Shown: positions 34,325-42,077 of the stretch, piece by piece
How positions within the stretch are numbered: position 1 is the stretch's first letter
Layout: the number at the start of each line of letters is the position of its first letter
Assembly (NCBI GenBank): GCA_002781745.1
Contig: PFFW01000013.1
Location: 1-64,000 of the forward strand
Origin: Rhodospirillales bacterium CG15_BIG_FIL_POST_REV_8_21_14_020_66_15
GTDB taxonomy: Bacteria; Pseudomonadota; Alphaproteobacteria; Rhodospirillales; Casp-alpha2
Direction: 5' to 3'
DNA: 64,000 nucleotides
The notes under the pieces: model-generated
What the model was told of the DNA's origin: nothing
The model's input: only the letters and a program-made list of their open reading frames with translations
The model's database searches: none
Program-made: the position numbers and the translations under genes

Positions 34325-35223
34325 CGTCCCCGAAAGTCAGCGTCCTGATGTCCGTCCTGAACGGCGAGGCCTACCTGGCCGAGGCGATCGACAGCGTGCT
34401 GGCCCAGACGTTCGAGGATTTCGAGTTCCTGATCGTCGACAACGCCTCGACCGACGGCACGGCGGCGATCATCGCGGCCTATGACGATAAACGGATCGTC
34501 CACCTTCGCAATCCGGATACGCTGAACCTGAGCCAGTCCCTGAACAAGGGTCTGGCGGCCGCCCGGGGCGACTACATCGCGCGCCTGGATGCCGACGATA
34601 TCGCCATGCCGGAGCGGCTTGAAAAACAGGCGCGGTTCCTCGCCGCGCATCCGGACGTGGCCCTGGTGGCCAGCGCATGGACCGACTTCGGCGACGGCGT
34701 TCCCCTGCCGGGCACGCCGGGGCCCGTCCCGCCCCCGGATCACGACGCGCTGGTGAGCGCCCTGGCGCGTTCGAGCATCCTCGCCCATTCGTCGATCATG
34801 TTCCGCCGGCAGGCGGCCCTCGATATCGGCGGCTATGACGAGGCCTATGCCTACTGCATGGACTATCTGCTTTATTTTCGGTTGGCCGAGACCCACGGGC
34901 TCGCGGCCCTGCCGGAACCGCTGGTCGCCGTCCGCGTCCACGCGGGCCAGATCACCCAGCGCCCGGAATGGGAGGCGCGTCGACACCGGGAGGCGGCGGC
35001 CGCGTTCCGCGACATCCTGGCGCGCGGCGGCCTGGCGTCCGCAGTGCGGGCGGGCCTGCGGCGTTATCTGATCTTGACGTGCTTGCGCATGACGTTACTG
35101 TCCCTGCGCACGGCCAGTCCGGGCAAGGCCATTTGTTGGTTCGGCCGGGCCTTGGCGGTGGGACCATTGTTGTTCATCTGCGTGGTGCTGTCGGCGTCGT
35201 GCCGGCGGGTGCAGCACGCCTGA
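34321..35223 (+). CDS. Glycosyltransferase family 2
   Basis: 300 residues. GT-A family 2 features: SVLMSVLNGEAYLAEAID, QTFEDFEFLIVDNASTDGT, NKGLAAARGDYIARLDADD with the DxD metal motif (about residues 80-98), then ERLEKQARFL. The C-terminal 80 residues are hydrophobic and Arg-rich (RYLILTCLRMTLLSLR, then FICVVLSAS) and may associate with the membrane. It transfers a sugar from a nucleotide donor to the lipid-linked repeat unit. The stop is 13 bp before the next methyltransferase. Confidence 0.88.
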   Translation: MTSPKVSVLMSVLNGEAYLAEAIDSVLAQTFEDFEFLIVDNASTDGTAAIIAAYDDKRIVHLRNPDTLNLSQSLNKGLAAARGDYIARLDADDIAMPERLEKQARFLAAHPDVALVASAWTDFGDGVPLPGTPGPVPPPDHDALVSALARSSILAHSSIMFRRQAALDIGGYDEAYAYCMDYLLYFRLAETHGLAALPEPLVAVRVHAGQITQRPEWEARRHREAAAAFRDILARGGLASAVRAGLRRYLILTCLRMTLLSLRTASPGKAICWFGRALAVGPLLFICVVLSASCRRVQHA

Positions 35224-35236
35224 CGCCCCCGGCACC

Positions 35237-36274
35237 ATGAGACCCGAACACCTGAACCTGCTGCGCTGTCCGATGAGCGGCGCGGAACTGGCGATCGCCG
35301 ACGGCATCATCGAGGACGGTCGCGTGCGGTCGGGCCGCCTGGTGGCCAAGGGCGGGGGCGCGGCGGCACCCGCCTATCCCATCGTCGACTTCGTGCCGCG
35401 CTTCGTGTCGTCGGAGAACTACGCGCGCAACTTCGGCTTCGAGTGGAATCTGCATGCGCGAACCCAATATGATTCCGAATCGGGGCACAAGGTGTCCGAG
35501 GAGAGGCTGTTCAAGTATTCGGGCTGGCCGCGGCGGATGGACAGTGAGGTCATCCTGGAGGCGGGGTCGGGATCGGGCCGGTTCACGGAGTCGCTTCTGC
35601 GCACGGGCGCGACCGTGGTGTCCTTCGACTATTCGGACGCCGTGGAGGCCAACCGGGATTCCAACGGCGCCGACCCGAATCTGTTGCTGGTCCAGGCGGA
35701 CATCTACGCGATGCCGTTTCCCAGGGGGGCCTTCGACCGGGTGCTGTGTTACGGCGTGCTGCAACATACGCCGGACCCGGAGGCCGCCTTCAAGGCGCTG
35801 GTCCCGCACCTCAGGCCCGGCGGCCAGCTCGCCACGGACATCTATCTCAAGTCTCTGACCTATTACTGGCTGAACACGCGGTACTGGGTGCGCCCTCTTA
35901 CCCGCGACATGGATCCGGAAAGGCTCTATCGCTGGTGCAAGGCCTATGTCTCCTTCATGTGGCCCTTGGTGCGGGCGCTCCGCCATCTGCCCTTCGGCCA
36001 GGCCGTCATCTGGCGCCTGCTGATCGCCGACACCATTGACGACATGCCCGGCGCGGACGACGCGACCTTGAAGGAATGGGCCTATCTGGACAGCTTCGAC
36101 ATGCTGTCGCCCCGCTACGACCTGCCGCAGACACCTGCGGTGTTCGAGCGGTGGCACCGCGACTGCGGCTTGGAGCATATTGACGTACGGCTCGGCTCCA
36201 ACGGCGTGGCCGGCTCGGCACGCCGCCCGGTGGGCGGCTCGGTGCCCACTGAAAAGGAAGCGACGGACGCATGA
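35237..36274 (+). CDS. SAM-dependent methyltransferase
   Basis: 345 residues. The first 60 residues resemble the N-terminal small domain of methyltransferases with a Trm112-like start (LNLLRCPMSGAEL, later PIVDFVPRFVS). The catalytic domain has ILEAGSGSGRFTESLL, VVSFDYSDAVEANRD and FDRVLCYGVLQHTPDPEAA. It overlaps the HisH gene by 4 bp. It probably methylates a sugar residue. Confidence 0.82.
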   Translation: MRPEHLNLLRCPMSGAELAIADGIIEDGRVRSGRLVAKGGGAAAPAYPIVDFVPRFVSSENYARNFGFEWNLHARTQYDSESGHKVSEERLFKYSGWPRRMDSEVILEAGSGSGRFTESLLRTGATVVSFDYSDAVEANRDSNGADPNLLLVQADIYAMPFPRGAFDRVLCYGVLQHTPDPEAAFKALVPHLRPGGQLATDIYLKSLTYYWLNTRYWVRPLTRDMDPERLYRWCKAYVSFMWPLVRALRHLPFGQAVIWRLLIADTIDDMPGADDATLKEWAYLDSFDMLSPRYDLPQTPAVFERWHRDCGLEHIDVRLGSNGVAGSARRPVGGSVPTEKEATDA

Positions 36275-36891
36275 TCGCCATCGTCGACATCGGCGTCGGC
36301 AATTTGGGCGCCATCAAGAACATGCTGCGCAAGGTCGGTGCCGCGGCCCAGATCACCGACGACGCCGAAGCGATCCGCGCGGCGGACAAGATCGTGCTGC
36401 CCGGTGTCGGCGCCTTCGATCAGGGCATGCGGGCGCTCGCCGCCAGCGGCCTGACGGACGTCCTCAACGAACAGGCGTTGGACGCGCGGAAGCCGATCCT
36501 GGGAATCTGCCTGGGCGCGCAGATGCTGGGCCGGAAAAGCGAGGAAGGCACCCTGCCCGGGCTCGGCTGGATCGACATGGACGTCGTGCGGTTCCCCCGC
36601 GAGCGGGTTCTCAAGGTTCCGCACATGGGCTGGAACACGGTTTCGCCGGCCAAGGTCGACGGCGCCGGCCACCCCATGTTCGGCGGCGGCGCGGCCGAAC
36701 CCCGCTTCTATTTCGTCCATTCCTATTTCATGGAATGCGACCGCGCGGAGGACGTCGCCGCGACCTGCGACTACGGCCGCCGGTTCGCCGCTGCCGTCGC
36801 GCGAGGCAACATCTGGGGCGTGCAGTTCCACCCCGAGAAGAGCCACAAGTTCGGCGCCGCGCTGCTGCGCAATTTCGCGGAGAACGCCTGA
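36271..36891 (+). CDS. hisH2: HisH-type glutamine amidotransferase, acetamidino-sugar pathway
   Basis: 206 residues. Class I glutaminase triad: Cys80 in LGICLGAQML, and His/Glu in VQFHPEKSHKFG near the C-terminus; N-terminal IVDIGVGNLGAIKNML and IVLPGVGAFDQGM. It supplies ammonia from glutamine. Location beside a HisF-like protein and a PseA/WbpG-type amidotransferase, with no other his genes, shows it is the HisH2 partner for making an acetamidino group on a sugar, as in Pseudomonas O-antigen loci, and not histidine synthesis. Confidence 0.87.
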   Translation: MIAIVDIGVGNLGAIKNMLRKVGAAAQITDDAEAIRAADKIVLPGVGAFDQGMRALAASGLTDVLNEQALDARKPILGICLGAQMLGRKSEEGTLPGLGWIDMDVVRFPRERVLKVPHMGWNTVSPAKVDGAGHPMFGGGAAEPRFYFVHSYFMECDRAEDVAATCDYGRRFAAAVARGNIWGVQFHPEKSHKFGAALLRNFAENA

Positions 36892-37659
36892 ATGAACTGG
36901 CCCCGGGTCATCCCCGTCCTGTTGCTGCGCGGGCGCGGTCTTTACAAGACCGTCAAGTTCAAGGACCCGGTCTACGTCGGCGATCCGATGAACACGGTGC
37001 GCCTGTTCAACGAGAAGGAGGCGAACGAACTCGTCGTCCTGGACATCGGCGCCACGGCCGAGGGGCGCGGCCCCAATTTCGATTTCCTGGAAGACCTGGC
37101 CTCGGAATGCTTCATGCCCTTTGCCTACGGCGGCGGCATCACGTCCGTCGAGCAGATCAAGAAGCTGTTCTTCCTGGGCGCCGAGAAGGCGGTGATCAAT
37201 GCCCAGGCCTTCGATCGGCCCGGCCTGATCGACGAGGCGGCGCGTCTGTTCGGATCGCAAAGCGTCGTCGTCTCCATCGACGCGAAGAGAAGGATGCTGG
37301 GCGCTTACGATGTCTGCACCCACAACGGCACCAAGGCCCGGCGCCGCAGGCCGGCGGAATTCGCCCGGGAAATGGAATCGCGGGGCGCCGGTGAAATCCT
37401 GATCAACGCCATCGATCGCGACGGCACCATGACCGGGTACGACCTGGAGCTGGTGCGCGAGGTTTCGGAAGCCGTCTCCGTCCCGGTCGTCGCCTGCGGC
37501 GGGGCCGGCCGCCCGCAGGACTTCCGCGCCGCTGTGGCCGCGGGTGCCGCGGCGGTGTCCGCCGGGGCCTATTTCGTGTTTCAGGGAAAGCACCGGGCCG
37601 TCCTGGTCAGCTATCCCAGCGAGGACGAACTTCGCGCCATCTTTTCACCGGAACAGTAA
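36892..37659 (+). CDS. hisF2: HisF2/AglZ-type cyclase-like subunit, acetamidino-sugar pathway
   Basis: 255 residues, starting directly after the HisH2 stop. The TIM barrel is HisF-like: RVIPVLLLRGRGLYKTVKF, VLDIGATAEGRG, FAYGGGITSVEQIKKLF, NAIDRDGTMTGYD and VPVVACGGAG. The catalytic Asp of the first strand in true HisF (PCLDVKDGRVVKG region) is missing here (PVLLLRGRGLYKT), whereas the Asp in NAIDRDGT remains. This fits the HisF2 branch, which channels ammonia to an amidotransferase rather than closing the imidazole ring. The stop abuts the next start. Confidence 0.86.
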   Translation: MNWPRVIPVLLLRGRGLYKTVKFKDPVYVGDPMNTVRLFNEKEANELVVLDIGATAEGRGPNFDFLEDLASECFMPFAYGGGITSVEQIKKLFFLGAEKAVINAQAFDRPGLIDEAARLFGSQSVVVSIDAKRRMLGAYDVCTHNGTKARRRRPAEFAREMESRGAGEILINAIDRDGTMTGYDLELVREVSEAVSVPVVACGGAGRPQDFRAAVAAGAAAVSAGAYFVFQGKHRAVLVSYPSEDELRAIFSPEQ

Positions 37660-39960
37660 ATGAGCCAAGCCCACTACCAAGTCTGCTCGCGCTGCGTGAT
37701 GGATACCTCCGATCCGGAAATCACGTTCGACGAACACGGCGTGTGCAGCCACTGCCGCAATTTCGATCAGGTCGTCGCGACCGAGTGGTTTCCCGGAGAG
37801 GCCGGCAAACCCCGACTGGATGCCCTCGTCGAGGAAATCAAGGCCTGGGGGCGGGGGCGCGAATACGACTGCACGATCGGTCTGTCAGGCGGCGCGGATT
37901 CTTCGTATCTGGCTTATCTCGCGGCCAAGGAATGGGGCCTGCGGCCGCTGGCGGTGCACGTGGACACGGGCTGGAACTCTCCCTTCGCCGTGCGCAATAT
38001 CGAAAATCTGGTCAAGAAGCTGAATATCGACCTTTATACCTTCGTCATCGATTGGGAGGAAATGCGCGACCTGCAGGTCGCCTTCCTGAAATCCGGCGTC
38101 GCCAACCAGGATACGCCCCAGGACCATGCCATCTTCGCCAAGCTGTTCAGCTTCACCGCCGAGAACAAAATTCGCTACGTCCTGTCCGGCCACAACATCG
38201 CGACGGAAAGCGTGCTGCCCGAGTCCTGGGAATACACGGCGCGGGACGACAAGCACATCCGCGCCATCCACCGCCGGTTCGGGACACGGTCGCTCCGGAC
38301 GCTGCCGATCATGTCGGTGTTCCGCAGTTTCCTGTACGCCCGCCTGGCGCCGTTCAGGTTTCTGCCCGGGATGAAGATCGTCAATCCCCTGGACTTCGTC
38401 GATTACAACAAGGACCGGGCAAAGGCCCAACTGGCCCGCGAAATCGGCTGGCAGGAATACGGCGCCAAGCATTTCGAATCCCGGTTCACCAAGTTCTTCC
38501 AGGCCTATTGGCTGCCGGAACGATTCGGTTACGACAAGCGCCGCGCCCACCTTTCCAGCCTCATCCTTGCCAAGCAGATGACCCGGGATCAGGCACTGGC
38601 CGAGCTGGAAAAACCCATGTATCCGCCGGAGGAACTCGCGGAAGACAAGGAGTTCGTACGCAAGAAGCTCGAACTCACCGAGACGGAGTTTGAGGAAATC
38701 CTGTCGGCGCCGGTCCGCCACCACACGGAATATCCGTCCTATGCCCGGCTTGCCCGGGCATGGCGGTTTCTGCAGAAAGGCATTCGATCGGTCCGCCTGC
38801 GCAATGCCCCCTTGCTTCGTGAAGCCGCCACGGCCTCGGACGGAACGCTCGACATCTGCATTCTCGGTTCGGCCCGGGACACGCACGTCGTTACGCGCGC
38901 ACGCGCGATGTCGCGCCAAGGCCATCGCGTAACGATGATTTCACGCACCGCGGGCTCGACGACGGAACTGCCCGTGATCGTTCCGCACAGCCTGAAGACC
39001 CCGTTTGAATTCCTCAACAAGCCGCTCATGGTGTTACCGTTGGCCTGGGCGATCTACCGGCAGCGCGCCGACGTGTTCTACGCTCATTATGCGGCGGAGT
39101 ACGAATGCTGGCTGGCCGCCTTGCTGTTTCGCCGGCCGTTCGCCGTCAACGCCATGGGGTCGGACGTTCTGATCGAGGCCACGGGTCGGCGTGGCCGGCT
39201 TCGCGCCTGGCTGACGATGTTCGCCCTTCGCTCGGCCGAAGTGATCACGGTCAAATCCCCCTACCTGGCGCAGACCGCACGCGACCTGGGCATCCCCGGG
39301 AACCGGATAACGGAGGTCCTGTGGGGAATCGACCCCAGGAACCATCACCGCGACGATGCCGCGCGCCGGGCGTGGCGCGCGCAGTGGGGCGCCGATGAAA
39401 CCACCCCGGTGGTGCTCAGCCCGCGGCCGCTGGAACAGCTCTATCGCCAGCATCTGGCCGTGCAGGCGATGCCCGAAGTGATGAAGACGTATCCCGACGC
39501 GATCCTGGCGTTGTCGGAATTCAAGCAGGATAAGGAATACCGGAAAACCCTTGAAGAAATCGCCGAGACCCTGGGCGTTGCCGACCATGTCAAGTTCGTC
39601 CCGGCGCTGGGCGAAGACCGCATGGCGGGCCTGCTGTCCGCCGCCGACATCGTCGTCAGTCTGGCCTATACCGACGGCACGCCGCAGACCGTGCTGGAAG
39701 CCCAGGCCTGCGAGACGCCGGTTCTGATCGCCGACATTCCCGACATCCGCCACGTCTTCACGGATCGCAAGGATTGTCTTATCTCGAAGGACGACCCCCA
39801 CGCGATCGCCGAGGGATTGATCGCCATCCTGGAAGACGACAATCTGCGAAACACGATCGTCGCCGGCGGTCTTCAACTGGTTTCCGAAAAAGCGAATCTT
39901 CCGCGCGAGGTCGACCGCGTGGAACGGCTCCTGCGGGCGATCGCGGTCACGCGCCGCTGA
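37660..39960 (+). CDS. Fusion: N-acetyl sugar amidotransferase (PseA/WbpG) + GT4 glycosyltransferase
   Basis: 766 residues. Residues 1-375 form a PseA/WbpG-type amidotransferase: Cys pairs in CSRCVMDTSDPEI and CSHCRNFDQV (possible Zn site), an adenylating PP-loop SGGADSSYLAYLA near residue 75, HVDTGWNSPF, and SGHNIATESVLPESWEY. These enzymes use ammonia from HisH/HisF to convert an N-acetyl to an acetamidino group. From about residue 397 (LDICILGSARDTHVVTRA) a complete GT4 domain follows, with YAHYAAEYECWLAALLF, NAMGSDVLIEATGRRG, and the donor-site segment GTPQTVLEAQACETPVLIAD. The join shows no stop or frameshift. It could modify a residue and then transfer it. Confidence 0.85.
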   Translation: MSQAHYQVCSRCVMDTSDPEITFDEHGVCSHCRNFDQVVATEWFPGEAGKPRLDALVEEIKAWGRGREYDCTIGLSGGADSSYLAYLAAKEWGLRPLAVHVDTGWNSPFAVRNIENLVKKLNIDLYTFVIDWEEMRDLQVAFLKSGVANQDTPQDHAIFAKLFSFTAENKIRYVLSGHNIATESVLPESWEYTARDDKHIRAIHRRFGTRSLRTLPIMSVFRSFLYARLAPFRFLPGMKIVNPLDFVDYNKDRAKAQLAREIGWQEYGAKHFESRFTKFFQAYWLPERFGYDKRRAHLSSLILAKQMTRDQALAELEKPMYPPEELAEDKEFVRKKLELTETEFEEILSAPVRHHTEYPSYARLARAWRFLQKGIRSVRLRNAPLLREAATASDGTLDICILGSARDTHVVTRARAMSRQGHRVTMISRTAGSTTELPVIVPHSLKTPFEFLNKPLMVLPLAWAIYRQRADVFYAHYAAEYECWLAALLFRRPFAVNAMGSDVLIEATGRRGRLRAWLTMFALRSAEVITVKSPYLAQTARDLGIPGNRITEVLWGIDPRNHHRDDAARRAWRAQWGADETTPVVLSPRPLEQLYRQHLAVQAMPEVMKTYPDAILALSEFKQDKEYRKTLEEIAETLGVADHVKFVPALGEDRMAGLLSAADIVVSLAYTDGTPQTVLEAQACETPVLIADIPDIRHVFTDRKDCLISKDDPHAIAEGLIAILEDDNLRNTIVAGGLQLVSEKANLPREVDRVERLLRAIAVTRR

Positions 39961-40134
39961 CGTCCATGCGTTCCTTTTCAGCCGGTTTTCACCATCGGTT
40001 CTTCAATATGGTCACGCCGGACGCGAGACCGTCGGGCGACCGCACGTCATGCCCCCGAGGGGAACCGTCTTAATGCATTCGTGCGCCCTCTATGAATTCC
40101 AGGCCTTCCGGGCCACTGCCCGATTGACGCGGCC
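39961..40134 (+). other. 174-bp gap without a gene
   Basis: One of the longest gaps inside the rightward locus. I see no convincing open frame, stable hairpin with a T-run or clean promoter pair; TTGACG just before the start of the next gene is too close to serve as a -35 box for it. A cryptic promoter cannot be excluded. Confidence 0.3.
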
Positions 40135-42072
40135 ATGTGCGGCCTGACCGGATTTCTCGACCCGCGCGGCACGGTGCCGCTCGACGCGACCGCGCGCGCC
40201 ATGGCCGCGACGCTGGCCCATCGCGGCCCGGACGCCGACGGCGTGTGGGCCGACGACGCGGCGGGCGTCGCGCTCGGCCACCGGCGCCTGTCCATCATCG
40301 ACCTGAGCCCGGCCGGAGCGCAGCCGATGGCCTCGGCCTGCGGGCGCTACGTCATCGCCTACAACGGCGAGGTCTACAACGCCGAGGACCTGCGCCGCGA
40401 GCTGGCGGCGGCGGGCCACGCCCCGAACTACCGCGGCCATTCCGACACGGAAGTGATCGTGGAAGCCTGCGTCCGCTGGGGCGTGCGCGCCGCCGTGGAC
40501 CGGCTGGTCGGCATGTTCGCCTTCGCGCTCTGGGACAAGGAGACACGAACCCTGGTCCTGGCCCGCGACCGCCTGGGCATCAAGCCGCTGTATTGGGGCG
40601 AAGCGGGCGGGCTGTTCCTCTTCGCGTCGGAGCTGAAGGCGCTGCACGCCCATCCCGGATTCCGCGCCGAGGTCGACCCGGCGGCGCTCGCCGCCTACAT
40701 GCGCCACAACTACGTGCCGGCGCCGGCCTGCATCTACAAAGGTGTCTTCAAGCTGGAGCCGGGATGCCTCCTGGTCAAGCGCGCCGGCGAGGCCGCGCGC
40801 ATCGAGCGCTACTGGGACCTGCGGCGCGTCGCCCGCGAGGGCCAGCGGTCGCCCCGCGATCTGACGGACGCCGAGGCCGTGGACGAGGCGGACCGGCTGA
40901 TCGGCGACGCGGTGAAGCGGCGCATGGTGTCCGACGTGCCGCTCGGCGCGTTCCTCTCGGGCGGCATCGATTCCTCCACCGTCGCCGCCCTCATGCAGGC
41001 GCACAGCGACCGCCCGGTGAGGACCTTCTCCATCGGCTTCGACGTCGACGGGTTCGACGAGGCGCCCCACGCGGCCGCCGTCGCCCGCCACCTGGGCACC
41101 GACCATACGGAGCTTTACGTCGATCCCGGCCAGGCGCTCGACGTCATCCCGCGCCTGCCCGAGTTCTATGACGAACCCTTCGCCGACTCGTCGCAGATCC
41201 CGACCTACCTGGTGTCCGCCCTGACGCGCCGGCACGTCACCGTGGCGCTGTCCGGCGACGGCGGCGACGAGGTGTTCGCCGGCTACACACGCTATGCCTG
41301 GGGCGACCTGCTGCGCCGGCGCACGGGCTGGCTGCCGCGCCCGCTTCGCCGCGCGGCCGCCTGCGGGCTGCACGCCCTGAGCGAGGAAGCGTGGGACCGG
41401 CTGCTTGCGGTCCTGCCCGCATCCAGGCTGCCGAGCCATCCCGGCCAGAAGGTGCACAAGCTCGCCGACGTCCTGGCCCAGCCCGACGACATGGCGCTTT
41501 ACCGCAGGTTGATCACCGCCTGGCGCGATCCGTCGGCCCTGGTGCCGGGCGCACAAGAGACGCCGACCGTCGCCTGGGACGACGGCGCGCGCGACGACGT
41601 GCCCGCCTTCATGGAATGCATGCAGATGCTGGACAGCCTGACCTACCTGCCCGACGACATCCTGACCAAGGTCGACCGCGCCTCGATGGCGGTGTCGCTG
41701 GAGGCCCGGGTGCCGCTGCTCGACCATCGGGTGGTCGAGTTCGCCTGGTCCCTGCCGCGCCGCCTGCGCGTGCGGGACGGCCAGGGCAAATGGATCCTGC
41801 GCCGCGTGCTCGACCGTTACGTTCCGCCGGCCCTGACCGAGCGGCCCAAGATGGGCTTCGGCATTCCCGTGGACAAATGGCTCAGGAGACCGCTGCGCGA
41901 CTGGGCCGAGGACCTGTTGTCGCCCCAGGCACTGACCGAGGGCGGCCTGCTGAACCCGGCGCCGGTCCGCCATGCCTGGGCCGAGCACCTGGCGGGCACC
42001 CGCAACCGCACGACGGAGCTGTGGTGCGTGCTGATGTTCCAGGCCTGGCGCCGCCGCTGGGGGGCGGCCTAG
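40135..42072 (+). CDS. Asparagine synthase-type glutamine amidotransferase, copy 1
   Basis: 645 residues. N-terminal class II glutaminase with nucleophile Cys2 (MCGLTGFLDPRG) and Asn/Gly oxyanion segment AYNGEVYNAEDL; synthetase domain with PP-loop FLSGGIDSSTVAAL (about residues 274-287), FSIGFDVDGFDE, and LSGDGGDEVFAGY. AsnB-like enzymes in O-antigen loci amidate carboxyl groups of uronic acids or otherwise transfer nitrogen; asparagine synthesis is less likely given the context. It is followed immediately by a second, distinct copy. Confidence 0.88.
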   Translation: MCGLTGFLDPRGTVPLDATARAMAATLAHRGPDADGVWADDAAGVALGHRRLSIIDLSPAGAQPMASACGRYVIAYNGEVYNAEDLRRELAAAGHAPNYRGHSDTEVIVEACVRWGVRAAVDRLVGMFAFALWDKETRTLVLARDRLGIKPLYWGEAGGLFLFASELKALHAHPGFRAEVDPAALAAYMRHNYVPAPACIYKGVFKLEPGCLLVKRAGEAARIERYWDLRRVAREGQRSPRDLTDAEAVDEADRLIGDAVKRRMVSDVPLGAFLSGGIDSSTVAALMQAHSDRPVRTFSIGFDVDGFDEAPHAAAVARHLGTDHTELYVDPGQALDVIPRLPEFYDEPFADSSQIPTYLVSALTRRHVTVALSGDGGDEVFAGYTRYAWGDLLRRRTGWLPRPLRRAAACGLHALSEEAWDRLLAVLPASRLPSHPGQKVHKLADVLAQPDDMALYRRLITAWRDPSALVPGAQETPTVAWDDGARDDVPAFMECMQMLDSLTYLPDDILTKVDRASMAVSLEARVPLLDHRVVEFAWSLPRRLRVRDGQGKWILRRVLDRYVPPALTERPKMGFGIPVDKWLRRPLRDWAEDLLSPQALTEGGLLNPAPVRHAWAEHLAGTRNRTTELWCVLMFQAWRRRWGAA

Positions 42073-42077
42073 GCGCC

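Noticed and set aside
36271-37659. Histidine biosynthesis genes hisH and hisF
   Set aside because: Context with a WbpG-type amidotransferase, no other his genes, and loss of the first catalytic Asp in the HisF-like protein indicate an acetamidino role.
40122-40134. Promoter -35 TTGACG before the first asparagine-synthase gene
   Set aside because: It is only 8-13 bases from the ATG, too close to serve as a promoter box for that gene, and no matching -10 is present.
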